DNA from: Halobaculum sp. MBLA0147 | GTDB taxonomy: Archaea > Halobacteriota > Halobacteria > Halobacteriales > Haloferacaceae | Assembly (NCBI RefSeq): GCF_041361345.1 | Contig: NZ_JBGKAD010000001.1 | Span: 372,001 to 436,000, forward strand | Direction of reading: 5' to 3' | DNA: 64,000 nt | Part shown: positions 1 through 7,779 of the stretch, one piece after another | How the letters are laid out: each line of letters begins with the position of its first letter | How positions within the stretch are numbered: position 1 is the stretch's first letter | The notes under the pieces: generated by a model | What the model was told of the DNA's origin: nothing | Database searches by the model: none | What the model saw: only the letters and a program-made list of their open reading frames with translations | Program-made: the position numbers and the translations under genes

Positions 1-81
1 TGGAGCGGGCTGTTCGGGACGCACGACCAACGCGAGGGGATGGCTGCGTTCCTCGAAGATCGAGAACCGGAGTTCGAGTAG
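1..81 (+). CDS. C-terminal end of an enoyl-CoA hydratase/isomerase (crotonase) family protein, 5' truncated
   Basis: Only the last 26 codons and the TAG stop are in the window. The peptide ends with FGTHDQREGMAAFLEDREP followed by EFE, which matches the usual crotonase C-terminus, where a DQ-EGM-AFLE-KR-P-F pattern closes the protein. Crotonases hydrate or isomerise acyl-CoA thioesters, and this one is probably part of fatty acid or amino acid degradation. The active site lies outside the window, so substrate and catalytic competence cannot be judged. It converges on the leftward TrkA-like gene with only 9 nt between the stops. Confidence 0.6.
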   Translation, partial: WSGLFGTHDQREGMAAFLEDREPEFE

Positions 82-90
82 TTCGGTCTC

Positions 91-744
91 TCACCCGCGC
101 AACAAGTTGACGACCTCGTCGGCCACGTCCGGTTCGACGGCGACGACGTAGCGTCGACCGGGCGTCAGCGTCGTGTCCGGGCGAGCGATACGTTCCCCGT
201 CGTGGTCCGAGATCACGAGCGTCCCGGCTGGGAACCGGACTTCCGACAACTGCCTGTTGGCTGCGGGGGCACCCTCTGCGACGCGGATCTCCATGATGTC
301 GAGTTCGCCGGTCACGTCGGCCAGTGTCTCGACACCACCAGCGAGCACCTGGTTGGCCGCCGCGCGACCGCCGGCACGCTCCGGGAACACGACGGCGTCG
401 ACGAACTCGCCGTAGCGTTCCTGGCCCGGCGAGTCGATGCGACACACCGTCCGAACACCCTGCTGGAACTCGCGGGCGATCACACAGACAGCGAGGTTGA
501 CGCCGCTGTCACCGGTGAGTGCGGCGACCACGTCCGCGTCGTCGACACCCGCCTGTTCGAGTACGTCCGGGTCGCTGGCGTCGCCTCGGACGACGGTGGC
601 GACGTACTCGTCGGCGACCCTGTCACAGCGGTCCCCGTCCGACTCGACGACGGTCACGTCGTGGCCGTAGCCACGGAGCCGCTGGACGGTCTCGAACCCG
701 ACTCGTCCCGCACCCGCGACGACGACGTTCAGCTTCCCCGGCAT
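91..744 (-). CDS. TrkA-family RCK regulatory subunit (NAD-binding plus TrkA-C domain)
   Basis: A 217-residue cytoplasmic protein. The N-terminal Rossmann fold (residues 5-120) starts with the nucleotide-binding motif VVAGAGRVG, and VVESD ends the second strand with the acidic residue expected for NAD(H) binding. Residues about 135-217 form a TrkA-C (RCK-C) ligand-binding domain. Such proteins normally gate K+ transporters. Here the ATG shares one base with the stop codon of an upstream APC amino acid permease, so the two are almost certainly cotranscribed and translationally coupled. The inference is that it regulates the permease rather than a Trk/Ktr channel, because no channel gene is nearby. 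Haloarchaea often carry such permease/RCK pairs. Confidence 0.87.
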   Translation of the reverse strand: MPGKLNVVVAGAGRVGFETVQRLRGYGHDVTVVESDGDRCDRVADEYVATVVRGDASDPDVLEQAGVDDADVVAALTGDSGVNLAVCVIAREFQQGVRTVCRIDSPGQERYGEFVDAVVFPERAGGRAAANQVLAGGVETLADVTGELDIMEIRVAEGAPAANRQLSEVRFPAGTLVISDHDGERIARPDTTLTPGRRYVVAVEPDVADEVVNLLRG

Positions 745-2318
745 CACCCTCCACCTTCCTCGTCCCGCGTGTTCACCGTTTCGGCAGTGCCCGTGATCTG
801 GCGGTCGCCACCGTGGTCGACACCCGTCGCGTCGACTGACGCCTCGGCGCCGACGTCCCGGGTGCTCGCCGTCTCTCGCTCCGGAACACCACCGTCCGTC
901 GCCACCTCCGCGTCGGGGTCGCCACCGGGACCGCCACCACCGGGGACACCCTCGCCGCCGGACTCGTCGTCGCGCAACGACTCCAGTCCGTAGTAGGTCA
1001 CGACACCGAGCCCGAGCCAGACGGCACCCAACCCCCACGTGAACGGGTCGATGAACACACCCAACACGAGGTTGAGGACGATCCCCAGCACCGGCGCGGC
1101 GGGGTACAGCGGCATCTCGAAGGGTCGGTTGAGGTTCGGCCGCTGGCGACGGAGCCGGATCACGCTCCCGTTGACCACGACGAACGACAACAGGAAGAAC
1201 AGCGACGAGAGGTTCCCGACCTGCCGGATCGGGACGAACGCGACGGACAACACCATCACGACTGCGCTGGCGAGGATCGCCGCCGCGGGCGTCCCGAAGC
1301 GGTGGTGGATCTGGCCGAACCTCGGGAGCAGTCGCCCGTCCCGTCCCATCGAGAACGCGACCCGACTGGAGGCGATCACGACGGCGTTCAACGCGGTCAA
1401 CGTCGAGAACACCGCGCCGAAGACGATCAGCGCCTCGCCGCCGCCGATCAGCGGGAACTCCGGCATGAACCCACCCGCCGCCGCCGCGATCCCCGTCTCG
1501 CCGGCCGAGCCGAGACGCTCGGCACCCAGGGTTCCGATAGCGACCCCCACGACGGAGAGGTAGACGATCACCGTCGCGCCCAGCGAGAGGAAGATCGCCC
1601 GCGGGATGTTCTCGCGGGGGTTCTCGACCTCCTCGGTGACGGTCGTGATGAGGTCGTACCCCTCGAAGGCGATGAACGTCAACCCCATCGCGGGGAGGAT
1701 GTCTACCGGCGACTTCCCCGTCGGGAACAGCGGCTGGAACTCCGCCGTCGAGAAGACGGGTGCGGTGACGCCGAAGAAGACGAAGACGACGAGGATCAGC
1801 ACCTTCGTGATCGTGAACACGGTCTCGGCCGACCCGGCGGCGGCGGTCGAGGCGGTGTTCAACAGGACCAGGAGGATCACCGCACCCAATGCGAGCCCGG
1901 TGATCGTCGTCTGGGCGACGGCCTCCGGCGGCGGCACGGTCCCCGTGAGGTAGACGTGTGCCAACTCCACCGCGTTGGGCGCGAACCCCAGTGCGTACAG
2001 CGCGCCGGCGATCATGTACGCGAACCAGAGCATCCACCCCATCAGGAAGGAGACGAGGTCGCCGAACACCTCGTTGACGAAGGCGTACCCCCCGCCGCTC
2101 TTCGGGATCGCACTCGCGAGTTCCGCGTACGACAGCCCCGTGAAGGTAGTCACCACCCCGTTCAACGCGAACACCAGGATCGCCGCCGGCCCGGCGGTCT
2201 CCGCCGCGAGCCCGGTCAACACGAAGATGCCGGCGCCGATCATGGCGCCCATCCCGATCATCGTCGCGTCCAACAGCCCCAGCTCGGCCTCCGGCGATCT
2301 GTCGCCGTGCGAACTCAT
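744..2318 (-). CDS. APC-superfamily amino acid permease
   Basis: A 524-residue polytopic membrane protein. The first membrane segment carries the family signature GMGAMIGAGIFVLTG (about residues 18-32), and about 12 hydrophobic segments follow. The last roughly 70 residues are a Gly/Asp/Glu-rich cytoplasmic tail. The start was placed at the ATG at 2318 because the frame further upstream encodes an Arg/Ser-rich stretch that does not look like protein and the first helix begins shortly after this Met. The role is probably uptake or exchange of an amino acid; specificity cannot be read from sequence. It is followed without a gap by an RCK subunit gene, which may couple transport to the nucleotide state of the cell. 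Confidence 0.88.
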   Translation of the reverse strand: MSSHGDRSPEAELGLLDATMIGMGAMIGAGIFVLTGLAAETAGPAAILVFALNGVVTTFTGLSYAELASAIPKSGGGYAFVNEVFGDLVSFLMGWMLWFAYMIAGALYALGFAPNAVELAHVYLTGTVPPPEAVAQTTITGLALGAVILLVLLNTASTAAAGSAETVFTITKVLILVVFVFFGVTAPVFSTAEFQPLFPTGKSPVDILPAMGLTFIAFEGYDLITTVTEEVENPRENIPRAIFLSLGATVIVYLSVVGVAIGTLGAERLGSAGETGIAAAAGGFMPEFPLIGGGEALIVFGAVFSTLTALNAVVIASSRVAFSMGRDGRLLPRFGQIHHRFGTPAAAILASAVVMVLSVAFVPIRQVGNLSSLFFLLSFVVVNGSVIRLRRQRPNLNRPFEMPLYPAAPVLGIVLNLVLGVFIDPFTWGLGAVWLGLGVVTYYGLESLRDDESGGEGVPGGGGPGGDPDAEVATDGGVPERETASTRDVGAEASVDATGVDHGGDRQITGTAETVNTRDEEGGG

Positions 2319-2400
2319 CGTCGGTCCACCACGATCTGTGGCACACTGGCGACGCCGGGGACTTAGTTCGTGTGACGGATCCGACGCGCGTCGGACACTT

Positions 2401-3651
2401 TCACTCCCGTGGTGTCGGATCGGCCGCCGGCTCGGGGGGTTCGTCACCCGCGTCCGGGTCGGAGACCTGTGTGTACACCAACACCAGGGCGAGCACGCCG
2501 AGCCCGGCGACGAAGGCGAACGGGGCGACGTAGCCGATCCCTGCCAACACGCCGGAGACGAGCGGGCCGATGGCGGTGCCGAGCCCGAACCCGGTGGTGA
2601 GGATCGACAGCGTCGAGCCGGACTGCCCCTCGCCGGCGAGATCGCCCGCCAGCGCGAGCGACACCGGGAACACGAGCGCGACGGCGAGTCCCTGGACGGT
2701 GCGGGCGACGATCATCCCGACGCTCGTCGTGACGAACCCCTGCACGAGCGTCGAGGGAATCAACAGGACCAGTCCGCCGAGCACGAACAGTCGGCGGCCG
2801 TACCTGTCGGAGGCGTTCCCGATGGGAATCTGGAAGACGACGTTCGCCAACACCGCCGCCCCGAACTGGACGCCGAAGAGGAACGTCGTCTGGTTCAACC
2901 GCTCGTTGATCTGCCCCTCCAGCGTGGCGAACAGCGCGATCCCCATCGCCATCACGACGGTCGCGACGCCGAGGGTGAAGACCGGATCCAACAGCGTGTC
3001 GTCGCCGGTGACGCTGAGTTCCACGTCGTCGGCCGCCGCGGCACGCGTCTCCGTCGGGTCCTCGACGAGCAGGACGACCAGGAGGAACCCGAGCGCCGCC
3101 CCGACGACGGCGACCGCGAACGCCGTGTCGAAGCCGTACGCCTCCTTGACGCCGCCGGCGACGAGCGGACCGACCCCGAACCCGATCAGGCGGAACGTGT
3201 TGAACACGCCGAAGTTCCCGCCGCGCTCGGCCGCGTCGCCCACCTCGTTGACCAGCGCCACCGTCGCGGGGATCGTCAGCGCCGCGCCGATCCCCTGGAG
3301 CGCGCGCAAGCCGGCGAGGGCCGCGTAGCTGTCCGCGAACGGGTAGCCCGCACTGCCGACACCCAACACGGCGAGGCCGGCGAGGACGAACGCCCGTCGC
3401 CGCCCGAAACGGTCGGAGAGGCGTCCCGTGAGCGGCTGGAGCCCACTGTTGAGGAAGCCGAACAGCGAGAGCACGATCCCGATCAGCAGGGTGGTCGACA
3501 GCGAGGCGCCGGCGACCTCGGCGCCACCCTCGCCGACGACGCTGGCGACGTACGACGGCAACACGACGATGAGGAAGGAGTTCCCCAACGAGTCGGCCAT
3601 CCGTGCGAACGCCAGCGCGAACACGCGCCTGTCCGTGTCGAGAACGCCCAT
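2401..3651 (-). CDS. Major facilitator superfamily transporter
   Basis: A 416-residue membrane protein with 12 predicted helices. It has the MFS motif A in both halves: LSDRFGRRRAFVLAG between helices 2 and 3, and ASDRYGRRLFVLGG in the second half. A cytoplasmic acidic loop of about 35 residues separates the two six-helix bundles, and the C-terminus is an acidic, Pro-rich tail. The best fit is a drug/H+ antiporter-like or sugar-efflux-like MFS protein, but the substrate is unknown. The gene stands alone, 82 nt upstream of the leftward permease start. Confidence 0.88.
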   Translation of the reverse strand: MGVLDTDRRVFALAFARMADSLGNSFLIVVLPSYVASVVGEGGAEVAGASLSTTLLIGIVLSLFGFLNSGLQPLTGRLSDRFGRRRAFVLAGLAVLGVGSAGYPFADSYAALAGLRALQGIGAALTIPATVALVNEVGDAAERGGNFGVFNTFRLIGFGVGPLVAGGVKEAYGFDTAFAVAVVGAALGFLLVVLLVEDPTETRAAAADDVELSVTGDDTLLDPVFTLGVATVVMAMGIALFATLEGQINERLNQTTFLFGVQFGAAVLANVVFQIPIGNASDRYGRRLFVLGGLVLLIPSTLVQGFVTTSVGMIVARTVQGLAVALVFPVSLALAGDLAGEGQSGSTLSILTTGFGLGTAIGPLVSGVLAGIGYVAPFAFVAGLGVLALVLVYTQVSDPDAGDEPPEPAADPTPRE

Positions 3652-3795
3652 CTACGATACGTCAGGGACGCGAGGGTGTTACCCGTTTGGGAGGCGGCGA
3701 CCCCTCTCGTCGCCACAGTCCGGAACGACTCCGCGATCGACCGGGAGTCGCCCGATCCGTCACACCCTTCAGGGTCCACGCGTTACCCGGCGAGC

Positions 3796-4119
3796 ATGAA
3801 GTTCTGCGACGACTGCGGTTCGATGATGAAGGCGGACGGAGACGTGTGGGTGTGTGGCTCCTGTGGCGCGGAGGAGCTGCGCGACGAGGCAGAGGAGGCG
3901 TCGATGTCAGTCACCGAGGGGCAAGAGGAGACCGAGGTGGTCGACGTGTCGGACGTGGACGACGCCCAGATCGGTCCCACCACGGAGATCCGCTGTCCCG
4001 AGTGTGGCAACGACCGCGCGAGCTACGAGATGAAACAGATCCGCGCCGCCGACGAGTCCGAGACGCGGTTCTTCACCTGTACCGAGTGCGAGCACAAGTG
4101 GCGCGAGGACGACCACTGA
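3796..4119 (+). CDS. tfs: Transcription factor S (TFIIS/RPB9-like transcript cleavage factor)
   Basis: A 107-residue protein, the normal length for archaeal TFS. The N-terminal zinc ribbon uses CDDC (C4, C7) and CGSC, and the C-terminal zinc ribbon uses CPEC and CTEC. Between the last two Cys pairs, the hairpin RAADESET carries the adjacent Asp-Glu pair that TFS inserts into the RNA polymerase active centre to stimulate cleavage of backtracked RNA. The two ribbons are joined by an acidic linker longer than in thermophilic homologues, consistent with halophilic adaptation. The catalytic DE pair suggests an active cleavage factor and not an inhibitory TFS4-type paralogue. Confidence 0.93.
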   Translation: MKFCDDCGSMMKADGDVWVCGSCGAEELRDEAEEASMSVTEGQEETEVVDVSDVDDAQIGPTTEIRCPECGNDRASYEMKQIRAADESETRFFTCTECEHKWREDDH

Positions 4120-4178
4120 TTCCGGGTCCGCCGGGCGGGCCGACCGGCGTGTCCGACCGCTCGCGCGCCGTCCGGTGC

Positions 4179-4186
4179 GTTTAATC
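4179..4186 (+). promoter_or_regulatory. TATA-like box for the CaCA antiporter gene
   Basis: The AT-rich run GTTTAATC stands out in GC-rich flanks and is centred about 27 nt before the GTG at 4210, the spacing expected for a leaderless haloarchaeal transcript. It supports the GTG start. Confidence 0.5.
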
Positions 4187-4209
4187 CGCCGGTCGTCGAC
4201 ACGCCGACC

Positions 4210-5229
4210 GTGGCGTCACTACTCGTCGCGTCGGGGTTGGCACTGGTCGGGACGGTGATCGTCTGGCTCGCCGGCGGGCGACTGGAGGAGTCCAGCGCCG
4301 CGCTCGGTCGCTACTACGGGCTCCCACAGGTCGTGCAGGGGGCCGTGATCGCGGCCATCGGCTCGTCGTTCCCCGAGTTGTCCAGTTCCGTCCTCGCCGT
4401 GGTCCGACACGGGTCGTTCGATCTGGGTGTCGGTGCGGTCGTCGGGTCGGCGATCTTCAACATCCTCGTGATTCCGGGGATCGCCGCCCTGTCCGGGCGT
4501 GGGCTGGACGCCGACCGCGACGTGGTGTACAAGGAGGCACAGTTCTACATGCTGTCGGTGGCGGTGGTGCTGCTCGTGTTCTCGTTCGGGTTGATCTACT
4601 ACCCCGGCGGGACCGGTGCGGGTGGAGTCGGACTGGCGACGATCACCCCCGGACTGGCGCTGATCCCCGTGGGACTGTACGCCGTCTACGTGTTCATCCA
4701 GTGGCAGGACGTGGGCGACGCGAACGTCGAGCGCGACACGCAGGTGTCCGCGGGCCGGGCGTGGCTGGTGCTCGCGGGGTCGCTGATCGCCATCTTACTG
4801 GGCGTCGAGGCACTCGTCGTCGCCGCGGAGGACTTCGGCGAGATCTTCGACACGCCGTCGTTCTTCTGGGGGCTGACGGTGATCGCCGCCGGGACGAGTC
4901 TCCCGGACACGGTCGTCTCCGTGCGTGCGGCCGAGGCCGGGCGCGGGCCGACGAGTCTCGCGAACGTGCTCGGCTCGAACGTGTTCGACCTGTTGATCGC
5001 CATCCCGGCGGGTGTGATCCTCGCCGGTGGGACAGTCGTGAGCTACGGCGCCGCGGTGCCGATGATGGCGATGCTCACCGTCGCCACCCTGTTGTTCCTC
5101 CTCGTCACGCGGACGGATCTGGTGTTGACGACGCGGGAGGGCGGGCTGCTCCTCGGAGCCTACGCCGCGTTCCTCGGGTGGGTCCTCGCCGAGGCCCTGG
5201 ACGTGACGGCGCTGATACCGGGGGTGTGA
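4210..5229 (+). CDS. Calcium/sodium antiporter of the CaCA superfamily (YrbG-like)
   Basis: A 339-residue membrane protein starting at GTG. The two inverted alpha-repeats are clear: GSSFPELSSSVLAV with GSAIFNILV in the first half, and GTSLPDTVVSVRAA with LGSNVFDLL in the second. These supply the acidic and polar residues that bind Ca2+ and Na+ in the NCX family. About ten hydrophobic segments are visible. The likely role is export of Ca2+ (or another cation) in exchange for Na+ across the cytoplasmic membrane. The second repeat has SLPDT where many family members have a Glu at the ion-binding position. The Asp may alter selectivity, but this is common in K+-independent branches. Monocistronic. 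Confidence 0.88.
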   Translation: MASLLVASGLALVGTVIVWLAGGRLEESSAALGRYYGLPQVVQGAVIAAIGSSFPELSSSVLAVVRHGSFDLGVGAVVGSAIFNILVIPGIAALSGRGLDADRDVVYKEAQFYMLSVAVVLLVFSFGLIYYPGGTGAGGVGLATITPGLALIPVGLYAVYVFIQWQDVGDANVERDTQVSAGRAWLVLAGSLIAILLGVEALVVAAEDFGEIFDTPSFFWGLTVIAAGTSLPDTVVSVRAAEAGRGPTSLANVLGSNVFDLLIAIPAGVILAGGTVVSYGAAVPMMAMLTVATLLFLLVTRTDLVLTTREGGLLLGAYAAFLGWVLAEALDVTALIPGV

Positions 5230-5263
5230 GCGACTCGGCGGCGTCCTCCCGGAGCGAGCCGAC

Positions 5264-6031
5264 TCAGCTCAACCCGGCACTGGGCTCCGTCCCCGCGTCG
5301 AGTTCCGGCGGCACGTCCACGTCTGCGACCCGATCGTGGAGGTGTGGCGCGTCCGTACTCGGGGCGTTCACGTCCGTCGACACCGGGTACGCGACCAACT
5401 CGTCGTCGGGGTACGGGGTGAGTAGGTCGGTGTGGACGGGCGCCACCCCGTCGTCCGCTTCTGGCGGGTCCGCGTGGAGCCAGTCGTCCTCGCGGTCCGG
5501 CGGGAGGACGACGGCCATCCTGTGGTGGAGTCGCGAGAGCAAGTCGTTCGGCTCCGTCGTGACGATCGTGAACGTCTCGCGGACGTCGTCGTCTCCGTCC
5601 CCGTCGCCGACGCCGAACTCGCCGAGCCCGGACTGTCTGGTCGGCGGAGACCACCGCTCCCAGAGTCCGGCGACGGCGAACGGTCGGTCGTCCGCGAACG
5701 CCACCCGGAACGGCTGGTTGTGGCCGTCGACCTCGGTCCACTCGTAGAACCCGGTGACGGGGACGAGACAGCGGCGGGCGCGGTAGGCGTCGGCGAACGA
5801 CCGCTTCTCCGTCAGTGTCTCCGCACGGGCGTTGATCAGGTCGAACGACTCGTCGGCCCACGATGGTGTCAACCCCCACTCCATCCGCCGCACCTCCCCG
5901 CCGTCCGTGATCACCGGGAGTTCCTGTCCCGGCGCACAGTTGTACCGCGGCTCGAAGTCCTCCGGGAACGCGACGCCGAACCGGTCGGCCAGTGTCGACG
6001 GCGTGGCGTGCAGCGAGTAGCGTCCGCACAT
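5264..6031 (-). CDS. SRAP-domain protein (YedK/HMCES family, abasic-site shield)
   Basis: A 255-residue protein starting MCGRYSL. Removal of the initiator Met would expose Cys2, the residue that forms the thiazolidine cross-link with abasic sites in single-stranded DNA. Other family hallmarks are PRYNCAPGQ, the GFYEW motif with its Glu, and LLSRLHHRMAVVL with the catalytic His. Known SRAP proteins protect or process abasic sites during replication. The loop after AVAGLWERW contains an acidic insertion (DGDGDDD) typical of halophiles. It stands alone between the antiporter gene (convergent) and purB. Confidence 0.9.
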   Translation of the reverse strand: MCGRYSLHATPSTLADRFGVAFPEDFEPRYNCAPGQELPVITDGGEVRRMEWGLTPSWADESFDLINARAETLTEKRSFADAYRARRCLVPVTGFYEWTEVDGHNQPFRVAFADDRPFAVAGLWERWSPPTRQSGLGEFGVGDGDGDDDVRETFTIVTTEPNDLLSRLHHRMAVVLPPDREDDWLHADPPEADDGVAPVHTDLLTPYPDDELVAYPVSTDVNAPSTDAPHLHDRVADVDVPPELDAGTEPSAGLS

Positions 6032-6105
6032 GAGATACGACCCGTACGGGAGCCGTCGACAAGTAGGGTTCGGCTCTCCAGGATCGAGTCTCCGCTTGGC
6101 GACGG

Positions 6106-7512
6106 CTACTCCGTCGCCTCGGTGTCGAGGTCGTCGACGAGCCCCGACCCGACGCCGACGTACGTCTCCGGCGACAACGCCTGCAGTTCCTCGCGGACGG
6201 ACGCGGAGACGTCCAACTCCGCGAACAGGTCGTGGAAGTCCTCGAGCGTCACCCGTTCCCCACGGGTGAGTTCCTTCACACGTTCGTAGGCCGCAGTGTC
6301 GCCCTCGCGTCGGAGGATCGTCTGGACCGCCTCGCCGATCACCGCGGGGTTCGCCGCGAGGTCCTCACGCATCACCTGCTCGTTGGGGACGACCTTCGCC
6401 AACCCGTCGGCGGTCTTCGAGTAGCCGATCAGACAGTGTGCCAGCGCCGCGCCGACGTTCCGCTTGACCGTCGAGTCCGAGAGGTCGCGTTGGAGTCGCG
6501 AGGTGGTGACGTACTCCGCGAGGAACGACAAGTCACTGTTCGCCTTCGAGAGGTTCCCCTCGCCGTTCTCGAAGTCGATGGGGTTCACCTTGTGTGGCAT
6601 CGTGGAGGAGCCGGTTTCGCCCTCGGTCGGCTCCTGCCCGAGGTAGCGGTCCGAGACGTACAGCCACACGTCCCGATCCACGTCGAGCAGCACCTGGTTC
6701 GCACCCCGCAGGGCGTCGAACAGGCGCGCGAGGTCGTCACACGGGTTCACCTGCGTCGCCAGCGGGGTGTGGTCGAGCCCCAGCGAGGCGACGAACGACC
6801 GCGAGAACGACCGCCAGTCCACGTCCGGGTAAGCGGCGTCGTGGGCCGCGTACGTGCCGGAGGCACCGGCGAGTTTGCCGGCGAGCCCGTCGGCCGCCCG
6901 CGTGACGCGAGCGGTCGCCCTCCCGAGTCGCGCCGCGTACACCGCGAGTTCCTTCCCGTAGGTGGTCGGCGTGGCGGGCTGTCCGTGGGTCCGGGCGAGC
7001 ATCGGGAGGTCGCGGTACTCGCGTGCCTCCGCGGCGAGTGTGTCGCGCACCCCGCGCAGTTCCGGCAGGAGAACCTCCTCGACGGCGGGTTTCACCAACA
7101 GTCGCTGTGCGAGGTTGTTCACGTCCTCGCTGGTGAGACCGAAGTGGATCCACGGGTGGAGTCGCTCCGGGAGCCGCGTCCGGAGGAAGTACTCGACGGC
7201 CTTCACGTCGTGGTTCGTCGCCTCGTACCCCGCCGCGCCCTCGGTCTCCAACCGCTTGACCAGGCGCGCGTCGTCGGCGTCGAACTCCACGACGACGGCA
7301 CGCACCGTCTCGCGGTCCGCCGCCGACAGTGAGAGATCGACGCCCGGCTCGTCCGCGAGTGCGAGCAGGTACGCGACCTCCACCCGGACCCGCTCGCGGA
7401 TCAGCCCCGACTCGCTCGCGTACGGCACCAGCGGCTCCGTCCGTCCGGCGTACCGCCCGTCCAGCGGCGACACCGCCGCGAGCGGGTCGTCCCGGGGGAG
7501 GTCCGTCGTCAC
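6106..7512 (-). CDS. purB: Adenylosuccinate lyase
   Basis: The enzyme cleaves SAICAR to AICAR and adenylosuccinate to AMP. The fumarase/lyase signature GSSTMPHKVNPIDFENGEGN, the N-terminal AVSPLDGRYA and the His-containing RTHGQPATPTTYG are all present. The start is uncertain. The GTG at 7512 gives 468 residues, the normal family length, beginning just before the conserved SPLDGRY. The frame stays open through an ATG at 7609-7611 and a GTG at 7672-7674, which would add 33-54 acidic, Ser/Ala-rich residues. An AT-rich GTGTAACA on the minus strand near 7710 fits the longest version. The gene is divergent from purNH, which acts directly after the first PurB reaction product, so the shared intergenic region probably coordinates purine synthesis. 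Confidence 0.92.
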   Translation of the reverse strand: MTTDLPRDDPLAAVSPLDGRYAGRTEPLVPYASESGLIRERVRVEVAYLLALADEPGVDLSLSAADRETVRAVVVEFDADDARLVKRLETEGAAGYEATNHDVKAVEYFLRTRLPERLHPWIHFGLTSEDVNNLAQRLLVKPAVEEVLLPELRGVRDTLAAEAREYRDLPMLARTHGQPATPTTYGKELAVYAARLGRATARVTRAADGLAGKLAGASGTYAAHDAAYPDVDWRSFSRSFVASLGLDHTPLATQVNPCDDLARLFDALRGANQVLLDVDRDVWLYVSDRYLGQEPTEGETGSSTMPHKVNPIDFENGEGNLSKANSDLSFLAEYVTTSRLQRDLSDSTVKRNVGAALAHCLIGYSKTADGLAKVVPNEQVMREDLAANPAVIGEAVQTILRREGDTAAYERVKELTRGERVTLEDFHDLFAELDVSASVREELQALSPETYVGVGSGLVDDLDTEATE

Positions 7513-7748
7513 CGATCCGAGGTCGTCGACGAACGTCTCGGTGCCCGCCGAGTCACCACCGGCTTGGACCGACTCCGTCTCCTCGCCCGCACCCTCGTCC
7601 GTGTCGTCCATACTCGCCGGTGCCGCCGCCGCGTCCAAAGTCGTTCCGGTCCCCCGTTCCACGAACGTGCTCACTCAGTCCACGTGAGGGGGTCCGAACC
7701 TCCAGTCTGTTACACGTACGTGTGCATCCGTCGGACCCGTACCACAAC

Positions 7749-7757
7749 GGTTTACCG
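7749..7757 (+). promoter_or_regulatory. TATA-like box for purNH
   Basis: GGTTTACCG is centred about 27 nt upstream of the ATG at 7780, the normal leaderless spacing. It supports choosing this ATG over in-frame codons further upstream. Confidence 0.5.
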
Positions 7758-7779
7758 GGCGGCGGCCGGGCGTGTGGGT

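Noticed and set aside
91-2346. One long leftward open frame covering the RCK gene and the region of the permease
   Set aside because: The part upstream of the RCK start is Arg/Gly-rich in a wrong frame of the permease gene. The real permease uses a different frame with clear membrane helices.
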